Shown here one piece after another: positions 1 to 11,012 of a DNA stretch of 64,000 nt (its first letter is position 1; every line of letters starts with the position of its first letter). The notes below the pieces were generated by a model, which saw only the letters and a list, made by a program, of their open reading frames with translations, searched no databases and had not been told where the DNA came from. Made by a program: the position numbers and the translations under genes. This stretch comes from Linum tenue (Eukaryota; Streptophyta; Magnoliopsida; Malpighiales; Linaceae). The stretch is taken from NCBI GenBank assembly GCA_946122785.1, contig CAMGYJ010000002.1:62769703-62833702 (forward strand), in the 5' to 3' direction.

Positions 1-1405
1 TGAAATGACTGAAGATGCTCAATAGAAAGGGAAAATGTATCAATTATGAGGGTGACAAACACTATAAATAAAGTGTCATCAGAAATACCCCACAATTGAA
101 CTTTTCTTGTCCCCAAGCAAACACTACTCATAATCATACAACTCAATGAACCCTAGCAATCATCACTTTCTCTCAACTTAGGTAGTAGATCATAAGCAAC
201 TTACGAGGTCAACAATAGTATGAGAGAATCCTAACCACATCAATATAAAATAATATCATATAATGTAATCCAAGCATCAATACCAAATCATGCATCAGAG
301 TCTCAACTCTCAAACGTAAGGGTGAAGCTTTGAATGGTTTTCTACCATCATCTTGACATTTCTTTAAAGCACTTTGCCTTTCTCAAACTCAAACTCTTTT
401 TACGATTTTTTAAATTTTCTTCCTCCAACCATATTTTTCTTTTATTTTTTTGATTTTTCTCATGGTGGAGAGTTATTTTGAACTTTACCCTTATTATTAG
501 TCGAGCAAGAACTTAGAAGTTCCTCTTCCTCAGACTGTGTGGAGGGTCAATGAAATTAAGGGGTTTCAGAAGCTTTATTTGTGCCCTTAAAGACACATCC
601 TCAAGTTGACAATCAATTCGATGGGTGGAACTTTTAACTGTACTAGAGAGGAACTAGCATCACCTTGTAGTACTACACCACCAAAGCTCAACTAATATCT
701 CTTCCAAAAGCCGATTTTATTGCAATGAAAAGATGCCTCATACGTTAGGCTTAACCCACACATTATTTTTCAACATACCAAGGCAAATTTTGAAAATAAT
801 GTCTTGATGGGTTTTTTTTTTTTTTTTTTGCATTTTTCTAAAGATACAGTTCACCCTTATGAAACCATTTGGCATTGAAATTTTTCAAAAATTTCAAATT
901 TTTATTGACTAAAGATATAGCATATAGTAAGCATATTCAAGGTAAACCATATCAACCATTCTCATCCCACACTTTAAAATGGACATAGTCCTCAATGGAC
1001 TAAAAGATAGTGAGCCGTGGTAAACAATGCCAAAAGCTTGATCCGCTAAAACCAACACCAAAGTCAATGCCAAGTTAAACAATGAAAGTGTCACAATATA
1101 GTAACAACAAGTAATAAATATCAAATCCACGGGTATCTAGATGTACTATTACTCAGCTTCAGTTTATTATCTAGCTAGTATAGGTTTATAAATGATTAAT
1201 CTACTCTAACAAACAAAGAAAAGACTAAACTAACTAATTAGAAGGTGGAAGCTCACCTAGGTAATGATTCCCCCTAGTCACTAGTCGGATTGATGATTTA
1301 TGGTTATTTAGCTAATTTAACTCATTATTCATAATTTGGAGAGTTCTTAACAAGACTTGAATCTCGATTAAAGAAATCAAGACCCTCTTGAATAGACTGA
1401 CAGCT
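1..1405 (-). mobile_element. Decayed LTR-retrotransposon debris, part 1
   Basis: No intact gene is visible. On the minus strand the block reads like non-coding and 3' sequence of a plant LTR retrotransposon, with fragments such as a short acidic/serine run near 500-540 and broken frames throughout. The first 90 bases recur in diverged form at about 1810-1905, and 1027-1394 recurs at 5160-5533, which supports repetitive origin. A poly-T run lies near 811-829. The clade is not determined; a gypsy-type origin is an inference from general appearance, and no LTR pair or target-site duplication could be defined. Confidence 0.4.
1027..1394. repeat. Dispersed duplicate, copy 1
   Basis: This block aligns nearly end to end with 5160-5533, with scattered substitutions and one-base indels. 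The shared part includes AACAATGAAAGTGT, a run of ACTAACTAATTAGAAG and GATTCCCCCTAG. Similarity stops abruptly at about 1394, where the sequence switches to a SEC gene fragment, while the other copy continues into unrelated sequence. It probably belongs to the retroelement debris around it. Confidence 0.75.
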
Positions 1406-1558
1406 TGAAGAGGCTCTTTGGCTCGAGCCTCGTTTTGCTGAGTGCTATGGAAATATGGCCAATGCCTGAAAGGTAATCAGAGTTATCTCAGCCTTTAATT
1501 TGTTGTTACTAACGCAAATGGATTCAAGTAAGATAAACTCATATAGGTGGCTTCTACA
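1406..1558 (+). pseudogene. Orphan fragment of SEC (end of exon 3 plus part of intron 3)
   Basis: The stretch matches 12988-13144 of the intact SEC gene in the same orientation. It covers the end of exon 3 (encoding a TPR segment with [18 protein letters not shown]) and about 90 bases of intron 3. Differences are a few substitutions, a lost G next to the splice donor (TGAAAG instead of TGGAAG) and a small deletion in the intron. Because intron sequence is included, it was copied from DNA and not from spliced mRNA. It sits exactly where the repeat 1027-1394 breaks off. It cannot encode a functional product. Confidence 0.85.
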
Positions 1559-4388
1559 TTTGTTTTGTCCATAAAGTGAGCATTGGATGTCCAAATCCAT
1601 CTATGTTTGAGCCCATGATCTTGTATTCTCGTACTCGTTCTGATCCATTGGCTTTGTTGGTTATACGCACTCGACTTGAGTGCATTTTAAACTTTAAAAA
1701 CACAAAACAACACCAAAAGGCATAGAATAGTACAAAAACATACTCAAGGTCTATCATAACTTCATAAGCTCATTATTCTAATAGTTATGAATACCGTATG
1801 AAATAAATTAAAATATACTAAAGATGCATCCATAGAAAGAAAAATGTATCCAATACGGGGGTCATAAACACTATAAATTGAGTGTCATCAACATTCCTCA
1901 TCTGACTTATAGAACTGCACACAAACATGATTAGTCAACCGAAACCCCTAGCTATCCAAACACAGAGAGCAAGTTACAAAAAATAAGAAGTCGAGAAAAC
2001 TAGCTCCTCACCGAGATTTATAATATGTAAATGAATCACTCAAAGCTCGACTAGTGAGGTTAGGACCATAATTTATGCAAAGCATGTGCATGTTATAACT
2101 CTCAATCCTATCAAATTGTTTCACTTGTTGGTTATATAAAACATATTTTGTTTTTGCTTTCGGTTATTCCGATTTTTCCTTAAAGGCTCACTTCTATCTC
2201 TTGCGATAGAGTTTTGTATCTCTATGTATGGACTATGGGCTATTTTGTTTATTATGTTTTGCAGAAAATATTTCCTTCGCCTTAGCATTTGGCCGTAATC
2301 ATGATGGTTTCTCATACGGTTTGCGAGGAAGTATTCTCATCTTTCTCTCTATCTAAGTTAGTATCGTGTCTTTTTGCTCCTTGGAGCTTTCATAGAGCTG
2401 CCCACCTAGTGGCAAAAAAGGATTTTTCACGGGAGTTCGGTTGCATACGGACTACCGTTCTTTATTCTTGTCTGTCTTTTATATTTGTTGTCCAGCCATG
2501 CCCTTGGGGCTTATCTTGGATATAAAAAAAATCTCCAATGTTGAATCACCAGTAACTTGTTCGAAGGATTTTTTATTGGGTTCTAACTTGATTAGGGCCT
2601 AGGTCACAGGGAACGTGTCTTTGTGGTGGTGGAAAACATTTACTGCTCACGATTATACATATCTCAAATCATACCACATACAACTAAACTTTTCTCTGCT
2701 TTTGTAATCTTTAAGCACAAGAGTATAGAAGGAAACTTTCAAATAGTAGGATCAATTTAGCCATTATGATATAAACTTCGGGGTTGATTTCCTTACTCTT
2801 TTCTTTTTATAATTTTATATTTTTTATGGAGAGCAAAAGAGCAAACAACAACATTTTCCAAAGACTTCCTCCAAAACTCAACTTATGATAAAGCAGAAAA
2901 CCGTTTAAAAACCAACCACGTGAAATCTTGAAAAGGATTCAAACAAATGTAAGTTTAAAGAATAAAGTTGGGCTATAAACAAAGTGGTATTAACAAAGAT
3001 ACATGTAAAGCCTCGACGAGGGTTGACTAAGAGATATTATGATATGGGTAGTCAATTTCATCGTGGGCTAAACATAAGTTACATCTTCGTGATTAGTGGT
3101 CTCATGATTCAGTCTCATGCAAAGATTAACATGAGCCATCATACAATGAGGAAACTATCACACATGAAAGAAATGAACAAGCACAAATCTCACATGGATA
3201 CCTAGATGTGTTGTTTCTCATGCAAATTCTTGCTCTCTATGACTAAACAAATAGGGATGGTGACCAAACCAATTTTCATGCATTTTTTCCATTAAATGAA
3301 GGCCGACACTAGTCACAAACTTATAGCAATTCTCAGTCATTGTTGTAATTTTCTTTCTATCGCAATCATATGGCTCATGAATCAACATCAATGAGCCACA
3401 TAATTAACAACACATGTTCAAAAAGTGGCCACTATGATCATGCACAAGAAACCAAACCTGTTTGGATCCCTCAAATTAAATTTTTTGGATAGTGGACTAG
3501 GCTCCAAACATTAAGTATCAATCCAACCATTCATTCACACCCATTCACAACACTCCCCCCCTCCCCCCCCCCCCCCCTCCCACACACACACACTTAAGCA
3601 TGTTAGTGTCCTTAATGGAGATGAGATAGTGAAGGGGAACTAAGTTACCAGACGAGTGAAGAATTTCAGACAGAATAGAAGAGTAGTCCGTCTAGAGAGA
3701 GTAGATTGGACAACAAACACCACACAAAAGCTCACAATGATCGAGTTATTGAATTTAAACATGGGGTGATGGGAAAGAAAATGCTAACCGATAGGTTGTG
3801 TTGGCTCCTAACAAGCGCTTCTTTTATGTCTTTAGTTGTACGTGTCACTTCTAAGTTTTGGTCCTGCCCAAAAATCTTTGAAATTGAGGTTCTCATCAAT
3901 GATATAAAGTCTCAAGTCCCGAGTAGGTGTAACAAGTGATGAGGGCTCGTGGATTTTATTCAGCTTGATGCTCCACTGTCAAAACCCTTTTTCCTTCTTC
4001 TTTCTGCTATTTGCCCCAAAACATATAAGACAACATGAATTAACCAAAATTGCATCCACCAAGAGGGACCAATGGTGGTGTGGCATTGGTTTAGGAAAGA
4101 GAGATCGCAAAAGGGTCATTCTCAAGGAGCTCCTCAAGATCAGTGAGGATCTTTGATATGTCTTTGCGCTTGTATAAGCCTCAACCACCATGACCTCATT
4201 CTTTGCTTATACACTAAATGCTTCTGCCATCTTCCTTCTTTCTTCAAGAATAAGCTCCTCCCTTTGGTAAAAGTCAATAGCCTTCTCCTTTGTGCTCTCT
4301 TCTTCCTTCACAACTTCTTCTCTCACCCTTCCATCCTCTTCTGCATGTATGACGGAAAGCAAGTTGCCATGCAATATGGTCACCAAGA
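1559..4388. other. Gene-free retroelement-derived stretch
   Basis: No supported gene. The part at 1810-1905 repeats the beginning of the window. A plus-strand open frame at 2289-2525 is too short and isolated to call. A cytosine run followed by a CA repeat lies at about 3553-3594. The remainder is AT-rich unique-looking sequence with only short chance frames. Confidence 0.5.
1810..1905. repeat. Diverged second copy of window positions 1-95
   Basis: Both copies share AAGATGC, AATAGAAAG or ATAGAAAG, AAATGTAT and a run reading CACTATAAAT followed by AGTGTCATCA. They are in direct orientation. This suggests an old duplication of a retroelement segment; the limits are approximate. Confidence 0.55.
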
Positions 4389-5040
4389 TCAACTTGCTTC
4401 TCCATTCTTGTGTCTATATCTGTGAATCTCAATGTGAGATGGGAAGGGTATGATTAGGAAATGCTCATTATAATCATGAGATCTCTTTGTGACAAGTTCT
4501 ATTTTATCCACAATGTCCTTATTACTTGCCTCTTCTTCCTCCTCTTCTTTTGTGATGGCTACAAGGCGATCGTGAGCTAGTCGTGCATAAGCTTTCTCAA
4601 CAGTCACTCCTAGCTTCTCTACATCCATGAGGGTCTCCTTATTTTTACGTAGAGAAATGTGATTTAGAAGGGAAATGGGTTGGAAGGCCACCTTGGAGTA
4701 TGCTCTTTCCCCGTCCATAACGAATTGCTCCATAGCAAGCTCTAATTGGCCCTTCAGCTCTGCTTGAGGAATGTAGCAAGGTCTTCCAGAATTTTCCATG
4801 ATGGTCTACATGGCTAACTCCAACTCGGATGCTACCTCGGATTGTGGAGGAAAAACTCATTGATATAGAGGGGATTCTTGAAATACCCAGGGGTTCGGTC
4901 GTTCATCGTAAAAGGGACTTTGGATTTTGAACTTGAATCCTAAGTCTTCATAGTCCTGGTTGCCCCATGAAGTCTCGGGGTAACACCAATTGGGTGTTGG
5001 TTGATACCCTCACATGTTGGAGAATTCATTGGAATTCATG
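4389..5040 (-). pseudogene. Decayed retrotransposon gag-like coding segment
   Basis: One minus-strand frame stays open from about 5036 down to 4389, interrupted only by a TGA near 4860 and a TAG near 4808. The first part reads NWCYPETSWGNQDYEDLGF and later NPWVF. The second part, 136 residues from a methionine at 4799, is charged, with a KEEEEEE run and heptad-like stretches suggesting a coiled coil. The W/Y/P/N-rich start followed by a charged helical part is typical of the variable end of plant retrotransposon gag proteins, but I see no zinc knuckle. It could be another lineage-specific protein. Assignment to a clade is not possible from sequence alone. Confidence 0.35.
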
Positions 5041-6411
5041 ATTCATACCTGTAAACCAAACACAAAAAACACCCTTGAAAAGCAAGGGTGGAAAAGAAAA
5101 AAAAGCTATATCAACTAACTTGTTCCTTTCCTAAGAATCTAGATAGTTCCTCGAAAACAAGGCCAAAAACTTGATCCACTAAAACCAACACTCTCGTTAA
5201 TGGCAAGTTAAACAATGAAAGTGTTACAATATAGTAACAACAAGAAATAAATATCGAATCCATGGGTATCTAGATGTAATATTACTCAGCTTCCGTTTAT
5301 AGTATAGCCAGTATAGGTTTATAATGATTAATCTACTCTAACAAACAAAGTAAAGACTAAACTAACTAATTAGAAGATGGAAGCTCACTTAGGTAATGAT
5401 TCCCCCTAGCCACTAGTCGGATTGATGATTAATGGTTATTTAGCTCATTTAACTCATTATTCATAATTTGGAGAGTTCTTAACAAGTCTTGAATCTCGAT
5501 TAAAGAAATCAAGACCCTCTTGAATAGACTGGTTGCTAAGAATGGTTTTATCCTGAACTAAGATAGGCTACCAAGCTAATATTGAACTAGACTTCCAGTA
5601 TTGGATTTACACCCCATACAACATAATGAATTTACTCACTCTCTTGCAATCTATTCACTACATTCAATCAATGTTTCTCTATCAACTTATTCAACTATTC
5701 TCTCTCCTAGGTCAAAGTAGAAATCAACAATACTTGATCAAGGAAAAATTGATTCAATAAACATGCATATATTGGATATGAATTTATGAGTTCAATAAGT
5801 CAAAGCGTCCATACAATCAACAAATCAACAAAACATATATAGGGTTTCTCGTACCCAAGTGAAACAGAGTTTACTCCATAGAGAGATAAATGAATAAAAA
5901 GGAAAGGAAAAAACACCTCCAAAACTACAGAAATCATTGTGTAATCTTCAATTCCTTCTTCCAAACTTGTTCCTTGAGCTCCAATGGTCAAAACATAATT
6001 CAAAGTTGCTCCAGAAACTCTCCAATATCGCACTCTCTCTAGAGTTTATCCTTAGGGTGTTTAGAAATCCAAAATCCAAACTCTCCCCTTTTAGATAGTA
6101 GAACCTCCTTTATACACAAAAGTGACGAAGTCACAACCAATATTCACGACTGTGACTTTCTGGCCTTGACTTTCCTATACGAAGAACTTCATTAAGTCGC
6201 TTTGGGGGAAGTCACCGTTGTGACAACCATGTTTGTCTGCTATTTTAGACAAGAAATATGTTCTACAATGCTTACATAATATGAAATCTCGTTGCATTGT
6301 GGTTCATTGTAAGTGGGGTGCGTTGAATGATTATGTTGTAAATGTATGAATCTTGAGTATTATTTTATTGACTTTTGTATTATGTACTTGACTTTTTATG
6401 ACTTAAAAAGG
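5041..6411. other. Retroelement-derived stretch without intact gene
   Basis: The stretch contains the second copy of the 1027-1394 repeat (5160-5533) and then AT-rich sequence. A short minus-strand frame at 5800-6033 has no recognisable domain. The part around 6120-6230 repeats GTGAC/GTCAC motifs, as seen in some plant LTRs. Nothing functional is supported. Confidence 0.45.
5160..5533. repeat. Dispersed duplicate, copy 2
   Basis: This is the direct-orientation partner of 1027-1394. The two blocks agree over almost their whole length with minor substitutions. This copy continues without the SEC fragment, so it shows the repeat before, or independent of, the SEC-derived insertion in copy 1. 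Confidence 0.75.
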
Positions 6412-7569
6412 GGATTGCTAATTGCCGCCTTACCTTTACAATAATCGCTCTAACTTAAAAATTAAAATTACCTTTACCATTTTATTTTTTAATTGTTAGG
6501 AGATGTTTTATTCTAACAAGCCCAACCCATAAAAAAGAAGTTACATTAGCCACCATCACTACTCGCCACCTCCATTACTTGCCGCCATGACCCACCGCCA
6601 GCCGTTGTGAAAAAGGCGAAAAACATCAAAAGTTGGCTCATGAGGCGACATAACAATTCAGCAAGTGATGACAATGGGGCGGGGCATGAGTATCCACGTT
6701 ACTACGGGTCAGGGCGGGTCTGCCCGCTTTTACATATTATTTGAAAAAAATACTCGTAAAATTTTGCTTTTATGATAAAACGAATGGGAAACACATTATG
6801 AATGAAAATAGTGATAATAGAATGGATAATTGAATCTAACTAGTTGAAAGATCAAATCTAAGTAGTTGAATAAAAGTCAAAATAGAAGAAATATGAATAG
6901 ATACTATACGAAATTGAGATAGAATGTGCCAAAAATGGGGCGTGGCGGGACATGACGGGTCGGAAGTGGATACATATGCCCCACCCCAAACTACTGTCAA
7001 TCAGATACTACCCGCCCCATCGCAGGTCAGATCGGGTAATACTCGACAGGGCGGGTTCAAATTGTCATCCCTAATATTCAGCACACTATGATTATCACCT
7101 AACAGACTAGCATACAATACATATACTTATTGTCACAATTATAATTATTAGGAACATGACAATGTTATTGGAGGACAATGAGGACAGAAGGAAAAATAAG
7201 GATCGATCCCAATTATAATTATTAGGACCATGATGACACTGCTGGAGGACCATAGGAAGCCAGGACTAAGGAACATGTTTGAGTGTTTTCGGTGGGGGGT
7301 GGAGGGTCATTTAGATTGTAAGTGGTCGGTTAGAGAGGTCATTTGGCATGTGGGTGGTCCCCCCGACAGATGGTCTTTAGCCACTCTCGTCAATGAAGAT
7401 GGAGAAAGACTAAGAATTTTAGCCATTCTCATCTACGAAGATGAAGAAAGATTAAGGATTTTAGGGTTTCTTATATGGTTGATTCTTTTGATTAATGGAG
7501 GGAAATTTTGTAATTGCACTTTGTACATCAGGGCGAGAATAGTAAAATTAGGGCGATATTTAGTAATCC
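6412..7569. mobile_element. Non-autonomous Mutator-like element, interrupted by a hAT-type MITE
   Basis: The ends form imperfect terminal inverted repeats: the left starts GGATTGCTAATTGCCGCC and the right, reverse-complemented, starts GGATTACTAAATATCGCCC, with similarity running inward about 60 bases. The same ends bound the element at 44602-45308, which has a clearer 9-bp target duplication. Here the flanks (CTTAAAAAG and AGTAAAAAA) match at only 6 of 9 positions. A shorter hAT-type element (6664-7075) has inserted inside. The plus-strand open frame 7230-7574 lies within the element and has no recognisable domain. An approximately 72-bp imperfect tandem duplication lies at about 7137-7265. 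Confidence 0.7.
6664..7075. mobile_element. hAT-type MITE with perfect 8-bp target duplication
   Basis: The 412-bp element is flanked on both sides by ATTCAGCA (6656-6663 and 7076-7083), the 8-bp target duplication expected of hAT elements. Its ends read GATGACAATGGGG and, at the right, ATTGTCATCCCT. Both arms are rich in GGGTCGGG/CGGGTAATACTCG-type motifs around an AT-rich core. The same core is found at 7679-10162 (split) and from 63662 to the window end. It lies inside the Mutator-like element 6412-7569, so it is the younger insertion. Confidence 0.85.
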
Positions 7570-8566
7570 AGTAAAAAATCCCCGCGATCAATTTTCTACC
7601 TCCGCCACTATTTGTACCATAACTTATTTTTTTACTTGCAAAGGTTGAATTTTTTATTTATATTTTATTGGTCTTACCTACTGATGGCAAATGGGTGGCT
7701 TGTGCGGGTCGGGGTGGGTAATACTCGCGGGTCAGTGGTAGTGCGAGTAGACTAATAGTTACATGTTATTTGGAAAAAAATATAGCAAAATTCATCTGTG
7801 TAGTCAAAAATTTGATGTTTGTGACCATAATAGCCACTTTTGGGGAAATAAAAATAATAGCAAAAAATTTGAAAGTGTGATGACAATAATAGCCATTTCC
7901 GTTACATAGTTTAACAGCGTCAGTGACACCATTAGTCAAATTAACGAAATGATGATCTGGCTGGCAACTCACCTTCTCTTTCTTTTCCACCTCAACATTC
8001 ACTAGCAGCTAGGCGACACATCATTTACAAAAGTAAAAAAAATTGGTCAAAATATTCCAGGTGGAAATGTGTTATCGTTTTTTTATTATTAATTACATAA
8101 ATAAACAAACAAAAAAAGGAGATGACCTCTGCGTCTCTTAATCCCCCTCTTCATCTTCATCTTCTCTTATCCAACTCCCTGCCCCTATTCTTTCGAGAAT
8201 CAAATCCAGTATCTCCCATCGACCGATGAACCAAGCGACCGGCGAACCCTGCTTCTCCATATTTTATATGTCTTCTCACTTCTCTGGTTCTTGTTCTCCG
8301 ACGAACGAAACCCAGCCACAGACAAGGCTGAAAACGACCATCCAGAGCTTTTACCTTCAATATCCTGCCACTTCTGTTCTCAAGTCCTGAGAAAAATGGG
8401 GAAATCAAAATAGGGAGCGAAAGAGAAGAAGAAACCGTCGCTAATGTCGGTGAAATTCCCCATCGCTCACTTTGTAGATCTATGCGCAATCTTCACATAG
8501 GTGCCCCCACCTCCGTTGTTCCGCGCCATCCACGGCTGCCGCAGCTTCGCGCCGTCCCTACATGAA

Positions 8567-9056
8567 ATGTCACCTCCGACGAACCACCTTCCTCTTCAGC
8601 CTTCCGCCGCCGCCGTTGGTCGCTTCCCCACCATCGCCCCTGTTGATGTGACTTGAATCAGACTATCAGCCGCTACGACTGGTAGTATGGGCTCAATGTT
8701 ATTTGGGTTCGGGTTCTGGGCCTGGTCTGTAACCGTTTCCTTTGCCAGATTGGATTAGGTTTAGACCCACATGGAGAAGTACTATAAATACTTCTCATAC
8801 TCCTCTGTAATCTGTAATCTCCTTGATATAGTGAAACTGACTCTCTCTCGCCCTTGGACGTAGCTAACACACATCGTGTTAGTGAACCACGTAAATAGTG
8901 TGTCTGTGTTTTTCGATTCTCGCTTTCGTATTCTTGCTTTATCGATTCCGGCGATTTCCCGATCCATAGCAGCGCGTTTATAACAGCCCCTTCGTCCGTG
9001 TTGCCTCCGAGGAATCACCTTCCTCTTATGCCTCCCGTCATTGCCGCTAGCCGCTT
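8567..9056 (+). repeat. Imperfect direct duplication flanking the solo LTR
   Basis: The 8567-8625 segment (CCGACGAACCACCTTCCTC onward to CGCTTCC) is echoed at 9003-9056 (CCGAGGAATCACCTTCCTC onward to CGCTTCC). Both belong to the cargo of the Mutator-like element and lie on either side of the LTR. The duplication is older than, or independent of, the LTR insertion, whose own target duplication is only 5 bp. Confidence 0.6.
8641..8985 (+). mobile_element. Solo LTR with perfect 5-bp target duplication
   Basis: The 345-bp unit begins TGTTGATGTGAC and ends TTTATAACA, giving the canonical TG...CA termini. It is flanked by GCCCC at 8636-8640 and 8986-8990. A TATA-like ACTATAAATA lies at about 8780-8789, followed by a CT-rich likely start region. 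Size and structure fit a Ty1/copia-type LTR left after recombination between the two LTRs of a full element. It is unrelated in sequence to the copia LTRs at 53850 and 58616. The short minus-strand frame 8673-8870 inside it is not a gene. Confidence 0.85.
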
Positions 9057-10233
9057 CCACTTTCACAGATCTTGAACAGCCCCAGCCATTGGAAGCAAAT
9101 CGACCTGGGTTTTCAATTTTGGGCTCCCAGGAGGTTTCTCGAACCCTCTTTGTTTCTCTTTGCTCTATCCACACCCTTCTCCTAGCTCTCCCCGAGCTCC
9201 GACGACGCCTTATCACACCGCAACTCTCAAATCCATCCGCCACTCCGTCCACCTTCTTTCTCCATTTGCCGCTCCCTTCATCTCCTTCATCTCACTCTTC
9301 CTTGGACAATTTCGTCGCCACCATTAAAATCCCCAACTCCAATCACCCTAATTTTCATCTACAATTTTAGTTTCCTCTTCAAATCTCCCCAATTTGTTGA
9401 GTGAGGGAGAGGCAAACGCGGGGTTTCCAGGTCCATTCCCAGGTAATTCGAGCGGTGGCGAGATTGTTGAATGAAAGGATCTGAAGAAATCGTGGAGCCA
9501 GTACCGATTTTGGAGTCAACGACAAATTAGCAATGAAGAGGGAGATCAATCCATTTTAGTTGATTGTTGGTTCTCAATAAAGAGATAATTGTTTTTATTG
9601 TTATTATAATTTTTTTATTTAATTTGATTAAAATAAAGGATAAAATTTTAATTATTTTCCACCAAATATTATTTTTGAATAAAATATGCAACCTCAACCT
9701 CTGTTGTTAGTCCAGTCAGCACGTTAACTAACACCGTCAGACAATTGTGCGGAAGTGGCTATTTTGGTATTTCGTCAAACATGGCTATATTTGGCCAAAC
9801 CGTGAAAGTTTTGGCTACACAAGTGTATTTTGCCAAAAAAAATCGCAAATTTCTAGGTTTTATGATAAAACAAAGGAAAACACTATATGAGTGAAAAATA
9901 GTGATAATAAAATGGATAATTGGGTTTAACTAGTTGAAATATAAAATCCAACTAGTTGAAGAAAAATCCAAATAAGAGAAATATGGTATACATTGTATGA
10001 AGGTACGATAGAATGAGCCAAGAACATAGCATGGCGGAACAAGACAGGTCCGAAGTAAATAACCATGCTCTACTCCATACTAGTGCGAGTCGGATTATAC
10101 CCATTCCATTGCAAATTAAGTCGGATAAGGTCTAACCGAGCGTGTTCAAATTACCATCAGTAATCATTCCTCTGAAATTGATAATTATTATTAGGCGATC
10201 GTATAACTCGCAATCGTTGAGTAAATAAAAAAA

Positions 10234-11012
10234 GGGTTAATACCTTATTTTGGCCCGAACTATGACCATATAATCAACTTTGGCCCGTGGTTTCAGAAAT
10301 TAACATCCTGGCCTCAACTATGCAGCATATAGACTCAATTAGCCCGACACATAGTTTGACCGTCAATTTGGACGGTCAACTCCGTTGACCGTTAGTCAAC
10401 ACGCCATGTCATTGCCTAGTCAGCCTAAAAATCATTAAAAAAATGCAAATTTCAAATTATTTTTCTAATTTTTCTTATTTATTATCAAATTAACCAAAAA
10501 TAAATTATAAAAAACATAAAATAAATTTGATTTTTATTTTTTGGATAATTTGAAAAATGATAAATTTGAAAAATTAAATAAAAATTATCAAATTATTTTA
10601 TATTTTTAAAATTTCCCACAAAAATATAATTTATATCATAATTTTTAAATTTATAAAATTCATTTTGATAATTTTTGGTTAATTTATAAAATTTATCATT
10701 TTCAAATATCACAAAAAATTATTTTATATTTTTAGAATTTTATTTTTTGGTTAATTGAAAAATGATAAATAATAGAAATTAGGAAAATAATTTGAATTTA
10801 AATTTTTTTAATCATTTTTAGGCTGACTAGGCAATGATATGGCATGTTGACTAACGGTCAACGGAGTTGACCGTCCAAATTGACGGTCAAACTATGTGTC
10901 AGGCCAATTGAGTCTATATGCTGCATAGTTGAGGCCAGAATGTTAATTTCTGAAACCACGGGCCAAAGTTGATTATATAGTCATAGTTCGGGCCAAAATA
11001 AGGTATTAACCC
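10234..11012. mobile_element. Mutator-type foldback MITE with ~210-bp inverted repeats
   Basis: The left arm (10234 to about 10445) begins GGGTTAATACCTTATTTTGG, and the right arm (about 10800-11012) is its near-perfect reverse complement ending ATTAACCC. The AT-rich centre of about 350 bp also contains partial inverted repeats. The flanks carry ATAAAAAAA on both sides (10225-10233 and 11013-11021), a perfect 9-bp target duplication. No coding sequence is present. It lies roughly 0.5 kb upstream of the likely SEC promoter, so a hairpin transcript from it could be a source of small RNAs near the gene; that is inference. Confidence 0.9.

Larger units (their letters stand above)
7783..9835. mobile_element. 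Non-autonomous Mutator-like element with GC-rich internal cargo
   Basis: The left end TAGCAAAATTCATCTGTGTA and the reverse-complemented right end TGGCAAAATACACTTGTGTA form inverted repeats. Weaker similarity continues inward for about 150 bases. Flanking 9-mers AAAAAAATA (7774-7782) and AAAAAAATC (9836-9844) agree at 8 of 9 positions, as expected for Mutator-like insertions. The interior (about 8110-9540) is much more C/T- and GC-rich than the ends and resembles plant 5' UTR and first-exon sequence, as in Pack-MULEs. I cannot identify a source gene. Open frames here (such as 8157-8489 minus and 9041-9370 plus) are unrecognised. A solo LTR (8641-8985) has landed inside. Confidence 0.75.
7679..10162. 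mobile_element. Second copy of the same hAT-type MITE, split by a 2-kb insertion
   Basis: The left part (7679-7782) and right part (9845-10162) together align with the whole of 6664-7075. The ends read TACTGATGGCAA and TTACCATCAGTA. Flanking 8-mers GTCTTACC and ATCATTCC agree at 5 of 8 positions, so the target duplication has decayed. The interruption is the Mutator-like element 7783-9835. Comparison with the uninterrupted copy at 6664-7075 locates the insertion site within the A-rich run after ACATATTATTTG. Confidence 0.8.
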
